A stretch of 64,000 nucleotides of DNA from Veillonella nakazawae. GTDB lineage: Bacteria > Bacillota > Negativicutes > Veillonellales > Veillonellaceae. Where the stretch lies: positions 964,001 through 1,028,000 of the forward strand of contig NZ_AP022321.1 in assembly GCF_013393365.1 (NCBI RefSeq), written 5' to 3'. Positions within the stretch are counted from its first letter, which is position 1; every line of letters begins with the position of its first letter. This document shows, piece after piece, positions 55,272 through 63,424 of this stretch. Below the pieces are notes generated by a model, which was not told the origin of the DNA, did not search any database, and worked only from the letters and a program-made list of their open reading frames with translations. The translations under genes and the position numbers were made by a program.

Positions 55272-55889
55272 TTATTTACGTTTAAATGTATATGGTTCGT
55301 ATTCTACATCATTATGGCGGTTAGTCCACCAGTTCCAACCAATTCTTGCAAGCTTCCAAGCAATGAAGCCTACGATGATTCCCAATACTAAGCCTGTTAA
55401 TACATCTGTTGGATAATGTACAAATAGATATACTCTCGAAAATGCTACTACTAATGACCCCAGTAATGCTATAATTCCCAAATATCGCTTCTGAGGCGCT
55501 ATTTGACTCAAGCCTAGGTAAATAGTCATGGCTGACGCAAATGAACCAAAACTATGGCCTGACGGGAATGAATAGCTATTTGCTTTTGGTAATGCAGATT
55601 CTAATGGAACCGTTACATTAGGAAAATCTACAAATGGTCTTAATCTAGCTACATGTGGTTTTAAACCTTGGTCACCGATGATGAATACAAATCCTAATGC
55701 AATTATTATAGCTACGCCTAATACACGATATTTTTTCTGTAACATCAATAACAAGGCAATTACAATCCATAAGGCACCGCTGCCAGTAATTTTTGAAATA
55801 AATGCCATAATAGGTGTTAAAAAACTATATACAAGGTGATCATGTACATAGAAAATCAAAGAGTGATCAAATTGTAAGATTGTGTCCAT
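55272..55889 (-). CDS. PAP2-family membrane phosphatase
   Basis: An integral membrane lipid phosphatase, 205 aa, with five to six helices. The three PAP2 motifs are present: KPHVARLRPF (KxxxxxxRP), SFPSGHSF (PSGH) and SRVYLFVHYPTDVLTG (SRxxxxxHxxxD). Likely substrates are undecaprenyl pyrophosphate or phosphatidyl phosphates. A basic C-terminal tail follows. It is transcribed as a single gene; GGAAG is upstream of the ATG. VanW next to it also points to envelope work. Confidence 0.88.
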   Translation of the reverse strand: MDTILQFDHSLIFYVHDHLVYSFLTPIMAFISKITGSGALWIVIALLLMLQKKYRVLGVAIIIALGFVFIIGDQGLKPHVARLRPFVDFPNVTVPLESALPKANSYSFPSGHSFGSFASAMTIYLGLSQIAPQKRYLGIIALLGSLVVAFSRVYLFVHYPTDVLTGLVLGIIVGFIAWKLARIGWNWWTNRHNDVEYEPYTFKRK

Positions 55890-56022
55890 AGCTTCCTCTT
55901 CTATTTTATTAAATGATAATTATTGAGAATGGATGAATGTAGATTATATCCTCAATATTCTGTATTGGATTTCTATATACTTTATACTATGTATATATCA
56001 CTTTCTCATTTACATCCAAATA

Positions 56023-56066
56023 ATAGCCTAAACTATTTATACATCATGGTCAATAGCTTAGGCTAT
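56023..56066 (-). terminator. Hairpin downstream of VanW gene
   Basis: A 15-bp stem with one mismatch (56023-56037 with 56052-56066), loop of 14 nt. The T-run is weak. Confidence 0.5.
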
Positions 56067-56084
56067 ATTTAATAAAATCTTTAA

Positions 56085-57425
56085 TTATGGTTTCTTTTTA
56101 TCTGCTTTTTTAGTAGTACCTTCTGGAGGCATTGTTATAATCGTATCTACTGGATCATATACGGATTCAAAGGAATCTGTTTGCGTAACCCAGTTACCAT
56201 ATGTAATGGTTCTATACGTATTCATTGTTAAACCTACATGCCCCTCCTGCACTTCTTTTTCTTTTAATGAAGGATCTACCTTAGTGATAGTCTTGTTAGG
56301 AATTTCGCCATAGTCTCCTACAGAAATAGAAACATTTTTAGGCTTATCTTGAGCCGTACCTATAATGTAGATCGTTAATGTTCCGTTGTTCATAACACTA
56401 AGGATATAAATAGATTGTTGGTAAGGATTTCTAAACTTAAAGTCTAAATAGCCCCATGCTACAGTGGCATCACGACCAGCTTGAATATATCCTACTGGCT
56501 CAAAGTGTGGTGTACGCTCGATAATATTCATACCGGATAGTAAAGCTGTATTAAATATGGTAGAACTTACTTGGCAAATGCCACCGCCAATACCTGGAAC
56601 TAATTTACCATCAATCATAACAGGTGCATCATCATAGCCAGCCTCTGCAGTACGTTCACCTACAACATCGTTAAAGGAGAACTGTGCACCCGATTTAATT
56701 AGGGTACCGTTTATTTTATCAGATGCTAATTGAATATTATGGGTTCTACTTTCATTACTAGGATCATACTCTGTAGTGTAAGAAGCTAATACCGTATTCA
56801 ATGGTTTTAAATCGGCATCACTTACTTTTACAGTATTTTGTGTAGTAAATACCATAGATAAGGAGTTAATACTATCACCGGCCTGTAAATCATCTTTTAA
56901 TTTCTTAAGCGTAGCATCAATATCGATACGCTTACCCTCTTTTGTAGGATGTAATACAACTTGTCCATTTTCAATGGTAAGGTATGCATCATGTCCTGGC
57001 GTATCAATTGTTTTAGCCAATTCACTTAGATAGGTTTTACCTTTTACCTCATCAAGCTTATATTGTGGTTTAAAATGATGACCGTAGAATAAGGCATTAA
57101 ATCTATTTGAAAGTAGTGTCCACATATCATCTTCATAGCCATATGTAGAAATAGCTTTTACCATAGCATCTGTATCGATTTGGATCCCTAAATCATGATA
57201 GGTAGCTTGTTGTTTTTTATTATTGCCCATATCAATAGATATAGTTTGAGGAATTTTACTATTTAACTCTTGTAAGCGAGCCTGTAATTCATTCTTAGGT
57301 GTATTAGATAAATCTGTATCATTGTAATATACACCATAAGAAATATTTTCTGTTGGAATGTATGAACAGCCGCTCGTCCCCAAGAGGACAAGCATAGTTC
57401 CTACTAAAATATATTTCTTCGTCAT
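56085..57425 (-). CDS. VanW-family lipoprotein
   Basis: An exported lipoprotein of 446 aa. The signal (MTKKYILVGTMLVLLG) ends in a lipobox LGTSGC. A peptidoglycan-binding-like (PG_binding_4) region lies at ~120-220, then the VanW domain with SGAQFSFNDVVGERTAEAGY, GGGICQVSSTIFN and RDATVAWGYLDFKFRN at ~240-360. A C-terminal G5-like stretch with a Lys-rich tail follows. VanW proteins are linked to envelope functions without a settled activity. Monocistronic. Confidence 0.86.
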   Translation of the reverse strand: MTKKYILVGTMLVLLGTSGCSYIPTENISYGVYYNDTDLSNTPKNELQARLQELNSKIPQTISIDMGNNKKQQATYHDLGIQIDTDAMVKAISTYGYEDDMWTLLSNRFNALFYGHHFKPQYKLDEVKGKTYLSELAKTIDTPGHDAYLTIENGQVVLHPTKEGKRIDIDATLKKLKDDLQAGDSINSLSMVFTTQNTVKVSDADLKPLNTVLASYTTEYDPSNESRTHNIQLASDKINGTLIKSGAQFSFNDVVGERTAEAGYDDAPVMIDGKLVPGIGGGICQVSSTIFNTALLSGMNIIERTPHFEPVGYIQAGRDATVAWGYLDFKFRNPYQQSIYILSVMNNGTLTIYIIGTAQDKPKNVSISVGDYGEIPNKTITKVDPSLKEKEVQEGHVGLTMNTYRTITYGNWVTQTDSFESVYDPVDTIITMPPEGTTKKADKKKP

Positions 57426-57531
57426 TATTTATAAACTCTCCCGAATTAGTTATCATATTCTCTAATTATAGCATATTACGGTCTAATCTATGGTACAATT
57501 ATATTGATAATTTTAGGGATAAGGGTGAATT

Positions 57532-58542
57532 ATGTCAGAATCTAAGGAACAACAAAAACATTTCTATTTGCGTAATAATGATGCGCTTATGAATAGTACC
57601 AAGTTGTCTATGAAAGCTAAACAAAGTATATTGTTATCTAAGGCTGAGAATACTGTGGATGCTTACGAATCAGATTGGGATGATTTCGTTGATTGGTGTA
57701 CTTATCAAAAGGTACCTTATTTTCCAGCTACACCAGAAACAATTGTGAATTATATAAATGATCTTGCTGATTATGCTAAGGCAAATACAATCTCTCGTCG
57801 TATTAGCGCTATCTCAGAGAATTATAATGCCTCTGGACATCGGGATAATCCATGTATGGCACCAATTGTAAAACAAGCGTTACGAGGGATTAGACGTTTA
57901 AAAGGTACATTTCAACAAGGTAAAACACCAGTACTATTAGAGGATATTGAAGATATTTTAGATTGTATGACTAAACTAGATGTACCTGAATTACAGTTAT
58001 TACGAGATAAGGCCATTCTTTTAATTGGTTTTATGGGTGCTTTTCGTCGTAGTGAAATTGCAGCTATTACAGTAGAACATCTACAGTTTTCTCCACAAGG
58101 TGTTGAAATCTTTGTGCCATCCTCAAAAGCCGACCAAGAAGGTCAAGGTGCTGTTGTAGCGATTCCTCATCTATCCGGTTCTCCTCTAGACGCGGTACGT
58201 GCTTTACAGCAATGGTTACGTGCCTCTGGTATTACTGAAGGTCCTATATTTAGAGGTTTTACTAAAAATATGTCACTTCGTAAAACAGGCATATCCGATA
58301 AAATGATTGCAGAAATTGTGAAGAAATATATTTCTCTCATTGGTCTTGATCCATCTATGTATGGAGCTCATAGTTTACGTCATGGCTTTGCAACAACTGC
58401 CGCAGCTTATGGTGTGGAAGAACGTAATATTATGAGACAAACACGTCATCACAGTGTTAACATGGTTCGTCGTTATATTAATGAAGCCAATAAGTTTGTA
58501 GATAATCCTATTTCTACAATCTTTGAAAAACGATTTAGATGA
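57532..58542 (+). CDS. Orphan tyrosine recombinase/integrase
   Basis: A 336-aa site-specific recombinase. The N-terminal SAM-like core-binding domain (~30-120, TVDAYESDWDDFVDWC) precedes the catalytic domain with Arg in MGAFRRSEIAAI, Lys in PSSKADQ, the HSLRHGF box, a second His in TRHHSVNMVRRYINEAN, and nucleophile Tyr there. The full RKHRHY set is present. No excisionase, att repeat or phage cargo is adjacent. A GGGATAAGGG-like region is upstream. It may be a domesticated recombinase or remains of an integrated element. Confidence 0.86.
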   Translation: MSESKEQQKHFYLRNNDALMNSTKLSMKAKQSILLSKAENTVDAYESDWDDFVDWCTYQKVPYFPATPETIVNYINDLADYAKANTISRRISAISENYNASGHRDNPCMAPIVKQALRGIRRLKGTFQQGKTPVLLEDIEDILDCMTKLDVPELQLLRDKAILLIGFMGAFRRSEIAAITVEHLQFSPQGVEIFVPSSKADQEGQGAVVAIPHLSGSPLDAVRALQQWLRASGITEGPIFRGFTKNMSLRKTGISDKMIAEIVKKYISLIGLDPSMYGAHSLRHGFATTAAAYGVEERNIMRQTRHHSVNMVRRYINEANKFVDNPISTIFEKRFR

Positions 58543-58605
58543 TAATTATAAATCAGTTGATTAAGATAATATCTATAAATCGTATAATAACATACATTAG
58601 ATAAC

Positions 58606-58640
58606 AAAAAGCAGCTATCTCTATTGAGTAGCTGCTTTTT
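58606..58640. terminator. Terminator between recombinase and yneA-like gene
   Basis: A perfect 12-bp stem (58606-58617 with 58629-58640) with five A and five T at its ends; bidirectional for convergent genes. Confidence 0.9.
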
Positions 58641-58664
58641 CGTGTGGGTTATACCCATATATAT

Positions 58665-58973
58665 TTAGTTTTGAGCCACATAGTCCAAAGCTCTAACTGG
58701 ACTATCAGAATTATGTGCTGGTACCTTTAATACTGTACCAGGTACAAGTGTACCAGAATCACTGATATTGTTGAGTTCTTTCATGGCATATACCATTTCT
58801 CGAACATCCATATCTTTATGAGCTGTTCGAGCTGCAATATCCCACATCGTATCGCCTGCTTGTACCTTTACTTCACGTACTGCATGTGTATTTGTAGCTG
58901 TTACAGGATTTGTCATATTATAGCCGAACAAGATTGTTAAGCACATTCCTACCATCATCAATATATTTTTCAT
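58665..58973 (-). CDS. LysM protein, YneA-like SOS division inhibitor
   Basis: A 102-aa membrane-anchored protein: hydrophobic helix at residues 2-20, then one LysM peptidoglycan-binding domain (VKVQAGDTMWDIAARTA...LVPGTVLKVPAH). This architecture and divergence from lexA match Bacillus yneA, which delays division during SOS. The ATG at 58973 has GAGGT upstream; a longer frame opens at 59015. LexA boxes lie upstream. The division-inhibitor role is inferred from context. Confidence 0.78.
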   Translation of the reverse strand: MKNILMMVGMCLTILFGYNMTNPVTATNTHAVREVKVQAGDTMWDIAARTAHKDMDVREMVYAMKELNNISDSGTLVPGTVLKVPAHNSDSPVRALDYVAQN

Positions 58974-59008
58974 CTCATACCTCACATTTACATCGAACAT
59001 AATATCTG

Positions 59009-59022
59009 AGAACATTTGTTTG
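59009..59022. promoter_or_regulatory. LexA box 3, degenerate
   Basis: AGAACATTTGTTTG, matching the Firmicute SOS consensus GAAC-N4-GTTC with one end mismatch, just upstream of the yneA-like gene. Confidence 0.6.
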
Positions 59023-59044
59023 TTTACATGCTTATATTAGCACA

Positions 59045-59058
59045 CGAACGAATGTTCG
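59045..59058. promoter_or_regulatory. LexA box 1, perfect
   Basis: CGAACGAATGTTCG, a perfect Firmicute-type SOS box. On the minus strand it lies between a TTGACC -35 (59063-59058) and a TAATAT -10 (59039-59034) of the yneA-like gene. Confidence 0.88.
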
Positions 59059-59070
59059 GTCAAGTGTTTT

Positions 59071-59110
59071 AGAACAAATGTTTGCAAAAACTTTTAAAAT
59101 TGCCTATAAT
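59071..59110 (+). promoter_or_regulatory. lexA promoter with LexA box 2
   Basis: TTGCAA at 59082-59087 and TATAAT at 59105-59110 with a 17-bp spacer. The box AGAACAAATGTTTG at 59071-59084 overlaps the -35, giving autoregulation. Confidence 0.8.
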
Positions 59111-59225
59111 AGGTATATAAGATAAGTAATTATCTTATGTTTTTATTATATAGTACGAAATGAGTAAATTTTTCCACATATATATTAATAGTATTTTGAC
59201 ATTACATTGACTATGGAGGTTCATC

Positions 59226-59897
59226 GTGAGACGCCCTGCTACAGATATTAATACTAAACAGCGCCGTATATTAGATTTTATTAAGGACTCATTACATAAT
59301 GAATATCGTTGTCCTACTGTTCGAGAAATCTGTACCCATGTAGGCCTTAGTTCTACTTCTACTGTGCAATCTCATTTGAATGCTCTTGAAAAGTTTGGTT
59401 ATATTAAACGGGATCCTAATAAAAATCGTGCTATTACAGTACTAGAGGATACAAAACCTTCTATTTCTGTAGATGGTAATGAAACATCAAGTTCTGATAA
59501 TTTTGAGTTCTTAGGTGCTGGTTTAAAACAAGTTCCTCTTATTGGTACTGTACAAGCTGGTATGCCTATTACTGCGGTAGAAAATTTAGAATCTACTCTT
59601 ACATTACCTGTTCAATTAACTGGTGATTCTGACTGCTTCTTACTACGCGTTCAAGGCGAATCCATGATGAATATTGGTATGTATGAAGGTGATATGCTCA
59701 TCGTACGCCATCAAAATACGGCTAATAATGGTGATGTTGTTGTAGCACGTATCGATGACGAAGCTACAGTAAAACGTTTCTATAAAGAAAATGGTCATAT
59801 TCGTTTACAACCTGAAAATGATAATTTTGATCCTATTATTGTGGATGACTGTCATATTGAAGGTCTTGTCATTGGTCTTGTACGAGACAGAATATAG
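59226..59897 (+). CDS. lexA: LexA repressor
   Basis: SOS repressor with RecA-stimulated self-cleavage. The 223-aa product has an N-terminal winged helix (PTVREICTHVGLSSTSTVQS), Ala-Gly cleavage site in GTVQAGMPIT, catalytic Ser in QGESMMNIG and Lys in EATVKRFYKENG. The start is GTG with GGAGG 5 bp upstream; it is a little longer than usual owing to an acidic linker (~75-95). It is divergent from the LysM gene across three LexA boxes. Confidence 0.97.
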   Translation: MRRPATDINTKQRRILDFIKDSLHNEYRCPTVREICTHVGLSSTSTVQSHLNALEKFGYIKRDPNKNRAITVLEDTKPSISVDGNETSSSDNFEFLGAGLKQVPLIGTVQAGMPITAVENLESTLTLPVQLTGDSDCFLLRVQGESMMNIGMYEGDMLIVRHQNTANNGDVVVARIDDEATVKRFYKENGHIRLQPENDNFDPIIVDDCHIEGLVIGLVRDRI

Positions 59898-59899
59898 AA

Positions 59900-59930
59900 A
59901 AAACCGGCAACTTATGGTTGTCGGTTTTCT
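59900..59930 (+). terminator. Terminator after lexA
   Basis: A 12-bp stem with one G-T pair (59900-59911 with 59917-59928) followed by TTTT. Confidence 0.85.
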
Positions 59931-59949
59931 ATTATACTTAAGACTTGTA

Positions 59950-59989
59950 AAAAAACAGAAGCTATATTAAATAGCTCCTGTTTTTTATT
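59950..59989. terminator. Bidirectional terminator between lexA and dapA
   Basis: AAAAAACAG...AGCTAT paired with ATAGCT...CTGTTTTTT (59951-59986), one mismatch, with A-run and T-run. Confidence 0.8.
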
Positions 59990-60877
59990 TTATTTTATAT
60001 ATTCTGTTAAAGCTTTATCAATATATGCTGCTTCTTCGGCACTAGGGTCACACATTGGCAAATTAAATACACCAGCAGGTAAACCTATTTTACGGACTGC
60101 ATATTTAACAGGAATAGGATTTGTAGTAATAAACATAGCTTTTATGATATCCGCTAAGCTTTGATGAATACGAAGCGCTTCGTGATTATGACCAGATTCA
60201 TAAGCTTGAATCATAGCATTCATATCTTTGCCCGCTATATGAGAAACTACGGATACAACACCGCATGCTCCTACAGATAGCATTGGCAATGTAAGACCAT
60301 CATCTCCACTATATACCATGAAGTCATCCTCAGGCATTAAGCGTTTAATTTCAGATGAAATCATAAGATTGCCACTAGCTTCTTTAATCGCGCATACATG
60401 TGGATACTCACTATGTAATTGTGCTAGTGTTGTTGGGAAAATGCCTGTTCCTACACGGCTTGGTACATTATATACCATGATTGGCAGTGTAGTAGCCTCT
60501 GCAATAGCTTTAAAGTGTAAGTATTGACCTTGTTGATTAGGCTTATTGTAGTAAGGTACTACAACTAATAAACCATCGATTCCATCAATTTTAGATACTT
60601 CTTTTACAAAGTCTACAGAAGCTTTTGTGTCATTTGAACCTACATTAGCAATAATGGAACCTTTATGACCACATTCTTTAGCAATAGCTGTAAATAATGC
60701 TAATTTATCCTCTTTTGACATGGATGGATTTTCCCCTGTTGTACCGCATACAACGAGTCCATCGGATCCATTATCTAATAAATGATGAGCAATAGCTACA
60801 CTATTTTCTATGTTAAGGGATCCATCATTATTAAATGATGTAATCATAGCCGTTAATACTCGACCAAAGGTTTTCAT
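59990..60877 (-). CDS. dapA: 4-hydroxy-tetrahydrodipicolinate synthase
   Basis: Condenses pyruvate and aspartate semialdehyde, first committed step of lysine/diaminopimelate synthesis. The 295-aa TIM-barrel protein has VVCGTTGENPSMS (Thr-Thr), YNVPSRVGTG (Tyr and Arg), AIKEASGN (Schiff-base Lys) and YSGDDGLTLPMLSVGACG. AGGGGAGG precedes the ATG. Last gene of asd-dapB-led unit on the minus strand. Confidence 0.96.
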   Translation of the reverse strand: MKTFGRVLTAMITSFNNDGSLNIENSVAIAHHLLDNGSDGLVVCGTTGENPSMSKEDKLALFTAIAKECGHKGSIIANVGSNDTKASVDFVKEVSKIDGIDGLLVVVPYYNKPNQQGQYLHFKAIAEATTLPIMVYNVPSRVGTGIFPTTLAQLHSEYPHVCAIKEASGNLMISSEIKRLMPEDDFMVYSGDDGLTLPMLSVGACGVVSVVSHIAGKDMNAMIQAYESGHNHEALRIHQSLADIIKAMFITTNPIPVKYAVRKIGLPAGVFNLPMCDPSAEEAAYIDKALTEYIK

Positions 60878-60898
60878 ATCTGTCCTCCCCTTGATAGA

Positions 60899-61930
60899 TT
60901 AAAATGCTTGTTTTTCTACCAAGTACTCAGCAATTTGCAACGCATTAAGTGCTGCACCTTTACGAATTTGGTCCCCTACAATCCAGAAATTCATACCTTT
61001 GTCGTTATATAAATCTTTACGAATACGGCCGATTTCACAGTCGTTTTGATTAGACGTATATAATGGCATTGGATAAATTTGTTCTGCAGGATTATCTTTT
61101 ACTTGTAAACCTGGGAATTTTTCACATGCTGCTCTGAAAGCTTCTACAGAAACTGGTTCAGCTGTTTCTACTAAAACAGATTCAGAGTGGGAACGATACA
61201 CTGGAACACGTACAGTAGTTGGTACTACTTGAATTGTGTCGTCATGAAGAATTTTTTGTGTTTCATTGACCATTTTCATTTCTTCTTTTGTGTAATCATT
61301 GTCCAAGAACACATCGATTTGTGGCAATAAGTTAAATGCTACAGGATAATGTTTAGGGGCAGATCCTGTTGGCAATAAGTTTGCAGTCATTTCTTCGCCA
61401 GCAGTATATTGTTTTACTTGGTTTTCAAGTTCTTCAATACCTTCTTTACCAGCACCTGATACTGCTTGATATGTACTTACAACGATGCGTTTAATTGGAG
61501 AAATATCATGTAGTGGTTTTAAACCTAAGCTCATAATAATAGTAGAGCAATTTGGGTTAGCAATAATACCTTTATGTTTTAAGATATCTTCTGGATTTAC
61601 TTCTGGTACAACAAGAGGTACCTCAGGATCCATACGGAATGCACTAGAGTTATCGATAACAATTGCACCACGTTTAGCAGCTTCTGGTGCTAATGTTTTA
61701 GAAATAGAACCACCTGCAAATAACGCGATATCAATATTTTCAAAGGATTCTGGCTTTGCTTCTTCTACTACATATGTTTTTCCATTCACTGTAAGTTCAG
61801 TACCTGCAGAACGAGCAGATGCCAACAATTTTAAATTTTCATATGGGAAATTACGCTCTTCAATAAGTGTAATAAATTCAGCACCTACTGCACCAGTAGC
61901 ACCAAGAATTGCAACATTAGGTTTTTTCAT
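60899..61930 (-). CDS. asd: Aspartate-semialdehyde dehydrogenase
   Basis: NADPH-dependent reduction of aspartyl phosphate to the semialdehyde used by DapA. The 343-aa product has the Rossmann motif ILGATGAVGAEF, NPNCSTIIM with the catalytic Cys, YQAVSGAGKEGIEEL, and RVPVYRSHSESV with His. AAGGAG precedes the ATG. Spacing to dapA is 21 bp and to dapB 23 bp, consistent with one operon. Confidence 0.96.
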   Translation of the reverse strand: MKKPNVAILGATGAVGAEFITLIEERNFPYENLKLLASARSAGTELTVNGKTYVVEEAKPESFENIDIALFAGGSISKTLAPEAAKRGAIVIDNSSAFRMDPEVPLVVPEVNPEDILKHKGIIANPNCSTIIMSLGLKPLHDISPIKRIVVSTYQAVSGAGKEGIEELENQVKQYTAGEEMTANLLPTGSAPKHYPVAFNLLPQIDVFLDNDYTKEEMKMVNETQKILHDDTIQVVPTTVRVPVYRSHSESVLVETAEPVSVEAFRAACEKFPGLQVKDNPAEQIYPMPLYTSNQNDCEIGRIRKDLYNDKGMNFWIVGDQIRKGAALNALQIAEYLVEKQAF

Positions 61931-61953
61931 TACTATATCTCCTTGCTCTAATA

Positions 61954-62751
61954 TTATAAATAATGCTCTAAGCCGTAAGTTAAACCAGTTTTAGCACTAA
62001 TTTTTTTACATGCTAATACTACACCTGGCATAAAGGAAAGTCGGCTTAAACTATCGTGACGAATTGTTAACGTTTCATCATAGCCACCAAATAGTACTTC
62101 CTGGTGAGCTACGTAACCAGGTAAACGAACGCTGTGGATTGTTACGTCATCAACCTTAGCGCCACGAGCACCTGGTAAACTTTCACGAGTCAAATCCTCA
62201 TCAGGCGTTGCATTCGCCGCTTGTTTAGCTTCGTTAATTAATTTAGCTGTTAAAATAGATGTACCAGATGGGGCATCGTATTTATGGTTATGATGTAGTT
62301 CAATAATCTCTACATTAGGGAAATATGGTGCCAATTCTGCAGAAACCTTCATCATCATAACTGCACCAAGAGAGAAATTAGGTGCTACAAGGCAGTTTGC
62401 ATTATTTTGGCGACCAATAGCATCTAATTCGTCACGTTGTTCCGCAGTTAAACCTGTAGTACCAATAACTACATGAATACCTGCAGATAACATTTTTTTA
62501 GCATTTTCATAAATGACAGCAGGATTTGTAAAGTCTACAATTACATCAGGTTTATTTGTATTTAGAACCTCATCGATGGAGGCATTCATTTCAATTCCTA
62601 ATTGTTCGATGCCCGCTACGGAGCCTACATCTTGACCCGCCTTAGTAGGATCGATGCCACCTACTAATGTTAATTCAGGATCATTATGTACTGCTTTGAC
62701 TACTTCGCGGCCCATTTTACCGCCAGCGCCATTTACCATTACTCGAATCAT
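61954..62751 (-). CDS. dapB: 4-hydroxy-tetrahydrodipicolinate reductase
   Basis: NAD(P)H-dependent reduction of the DapA product. The 265-aa product has [55 protein letters not shown] and the [12 protein letters not shown] end. The start at 62751 has GGAGGT 7 bp upstream; a longer frame to 62781 runs into the terminator stem. First gene of the dapB-asd-dapA unit. Confidence 0.96.
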   Translation of the reverse strand: MIRVMVNGAGGKMGREVVKAVHNDPELTLVGGIDPTKAGQDVGSVAGIEQLGIEMNASIDEVLNTNKPDVIVDFTNPAVIYENAKKMLSAGIHVVIGTTGLTAEQRDELDAIGRQNNANCLVAPNFSLGAVMMMKVSAELAPYFPNVEIIELHHNHKYDAPSGTSILTAKLINEAKQAANATPDEDLTRESLPGARGAKVDDVTIHSVRLPGYVAHQEVLFGGYDETLTIRHDSLSRLSFMPGVVLACKKISAKTGLTYGLEHYL

Positions 62752-63104
62752 ATATACCTCCAAAAAAGCCAGTGGATGCATCCACTGGCCTTATAGTTTA
62801 TATAGCTTATAACTGTTACTAAAAGCTCAATGATAGCACTCCACCAATTCAAATTGATGACAGTCGTCCATCTATTAAATAGACAACCAGATAGAACTAC
62901 ATTTTCTTCTGGAGATAATGCATATCGATAGTGTCCATCGCCTGTAGGAATTTTGATTAACATCAATTCCTTAATATCACGAGAAACTGTAGCTTGCGTT
63001 ACTTCAATACCTTCTTCTAATAAGGCCGCTGCTAATTCCTCCTGAGTTTCAATCGCCTTGGACTGCACGATTTCTTTGATTTTGTTATAGCGATAGCGTT
63101 TCAT
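62748..63104 (-). pseudogene. argR: Truncated ArgR-like repressor
   Basis: The N-terminal winged-helix domain (residues 1-68) is good Arg[21 protein letters not shown], then [20 protein letters not shown] and [11 protein letters not shown]. Normal ArgR (~150 aa) then has a C-terminal hexamerisation/arginine-binding domain with the GTICGDDTIL motif. Here the frame changes to [18 protein letters not shown]... with no resemblance, and runs into a terminator at residues ~106-112. The oligomerisation domain is absent, by deletion rather than a readable frameshift in the other frames checked. It may still bind DNA weakly; another full argR may exist elsewhere. Confidence 0.7.
62762..62789 (-). terminator. 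Terminator between truncated argR and dapB
   Basis: An exact 22-bp palindrome at 62768-62789 (GCCAGTGGATG and its complement; the central ATGCAT forms the loop), followed on the minus strand by TTTTTT and then the dapB GGAGGT. It lies inside the 3' end of the argR frame. Confidence 0.85.
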
Positions 63105-63163
63105 TTTGAACTCCCTTTTTTAAACCTTGCACATAAAAGAGAATAGTATCTTTCTGCTATTAT

Positions 63164-63196
63164 TATACCATATATTCATAATTAATATATGGTATA
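63164..63196. promoter_or_regulatory. 13-bp inverted repeat upstream of argR
   Basis: TATACCATATATT (63164-63176) and its perfect complement (63184-63196), 7-bp spacer, 60 bp before the argR start. A minus-strand TATAAT (63162-63167) overlaps its left arm, so it may be an operator. Confidence 0.55.
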
Positions 63197-63351
63197 AATT
63201 GCATGTCTCATACTAGTTATGCATATTATATTAATATTTAAAATATTGTTAATTTTCTATATACTGATAGCGTATAAACACATATCCTATAGGCTTCATC
63301 TATTTATATGAAATTAATAATTTAAAATTAGAAGATTATACATGTATAAAT
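63197..63351. other. AT-rich gap, nothing recognised
   Basis: Upstream of the argR operator and before the terminator at 63352. No gene or RNA signature was seen. Confidence 0.4.
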
Positions 63352-63380
63352 AAAAGCCCCTATAAAGGGGCTTTTACATA
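63352..63380. terminator. Terminator downstream of MnmM-like gene
   Basis: A 9-bp stem AAAAGCCCC/GGGGCTTTT (63352-63360 with 63367-63375), A-run left and T-run right; on the minus strand it follows the methyltransferase gene. Confidence 0.85.
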
Positions 63381-63424
63381 TTTCTTATGACTTTTATTCA
63401 TAATGAATAAAGATATATTTCGTT

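Noticed and set aside
61485..61994. Plus-strand frame of 169 codons opposite asd
   Set aside because: Antisense to a well-conserved gene, no ribosome site, low-complexity translation.
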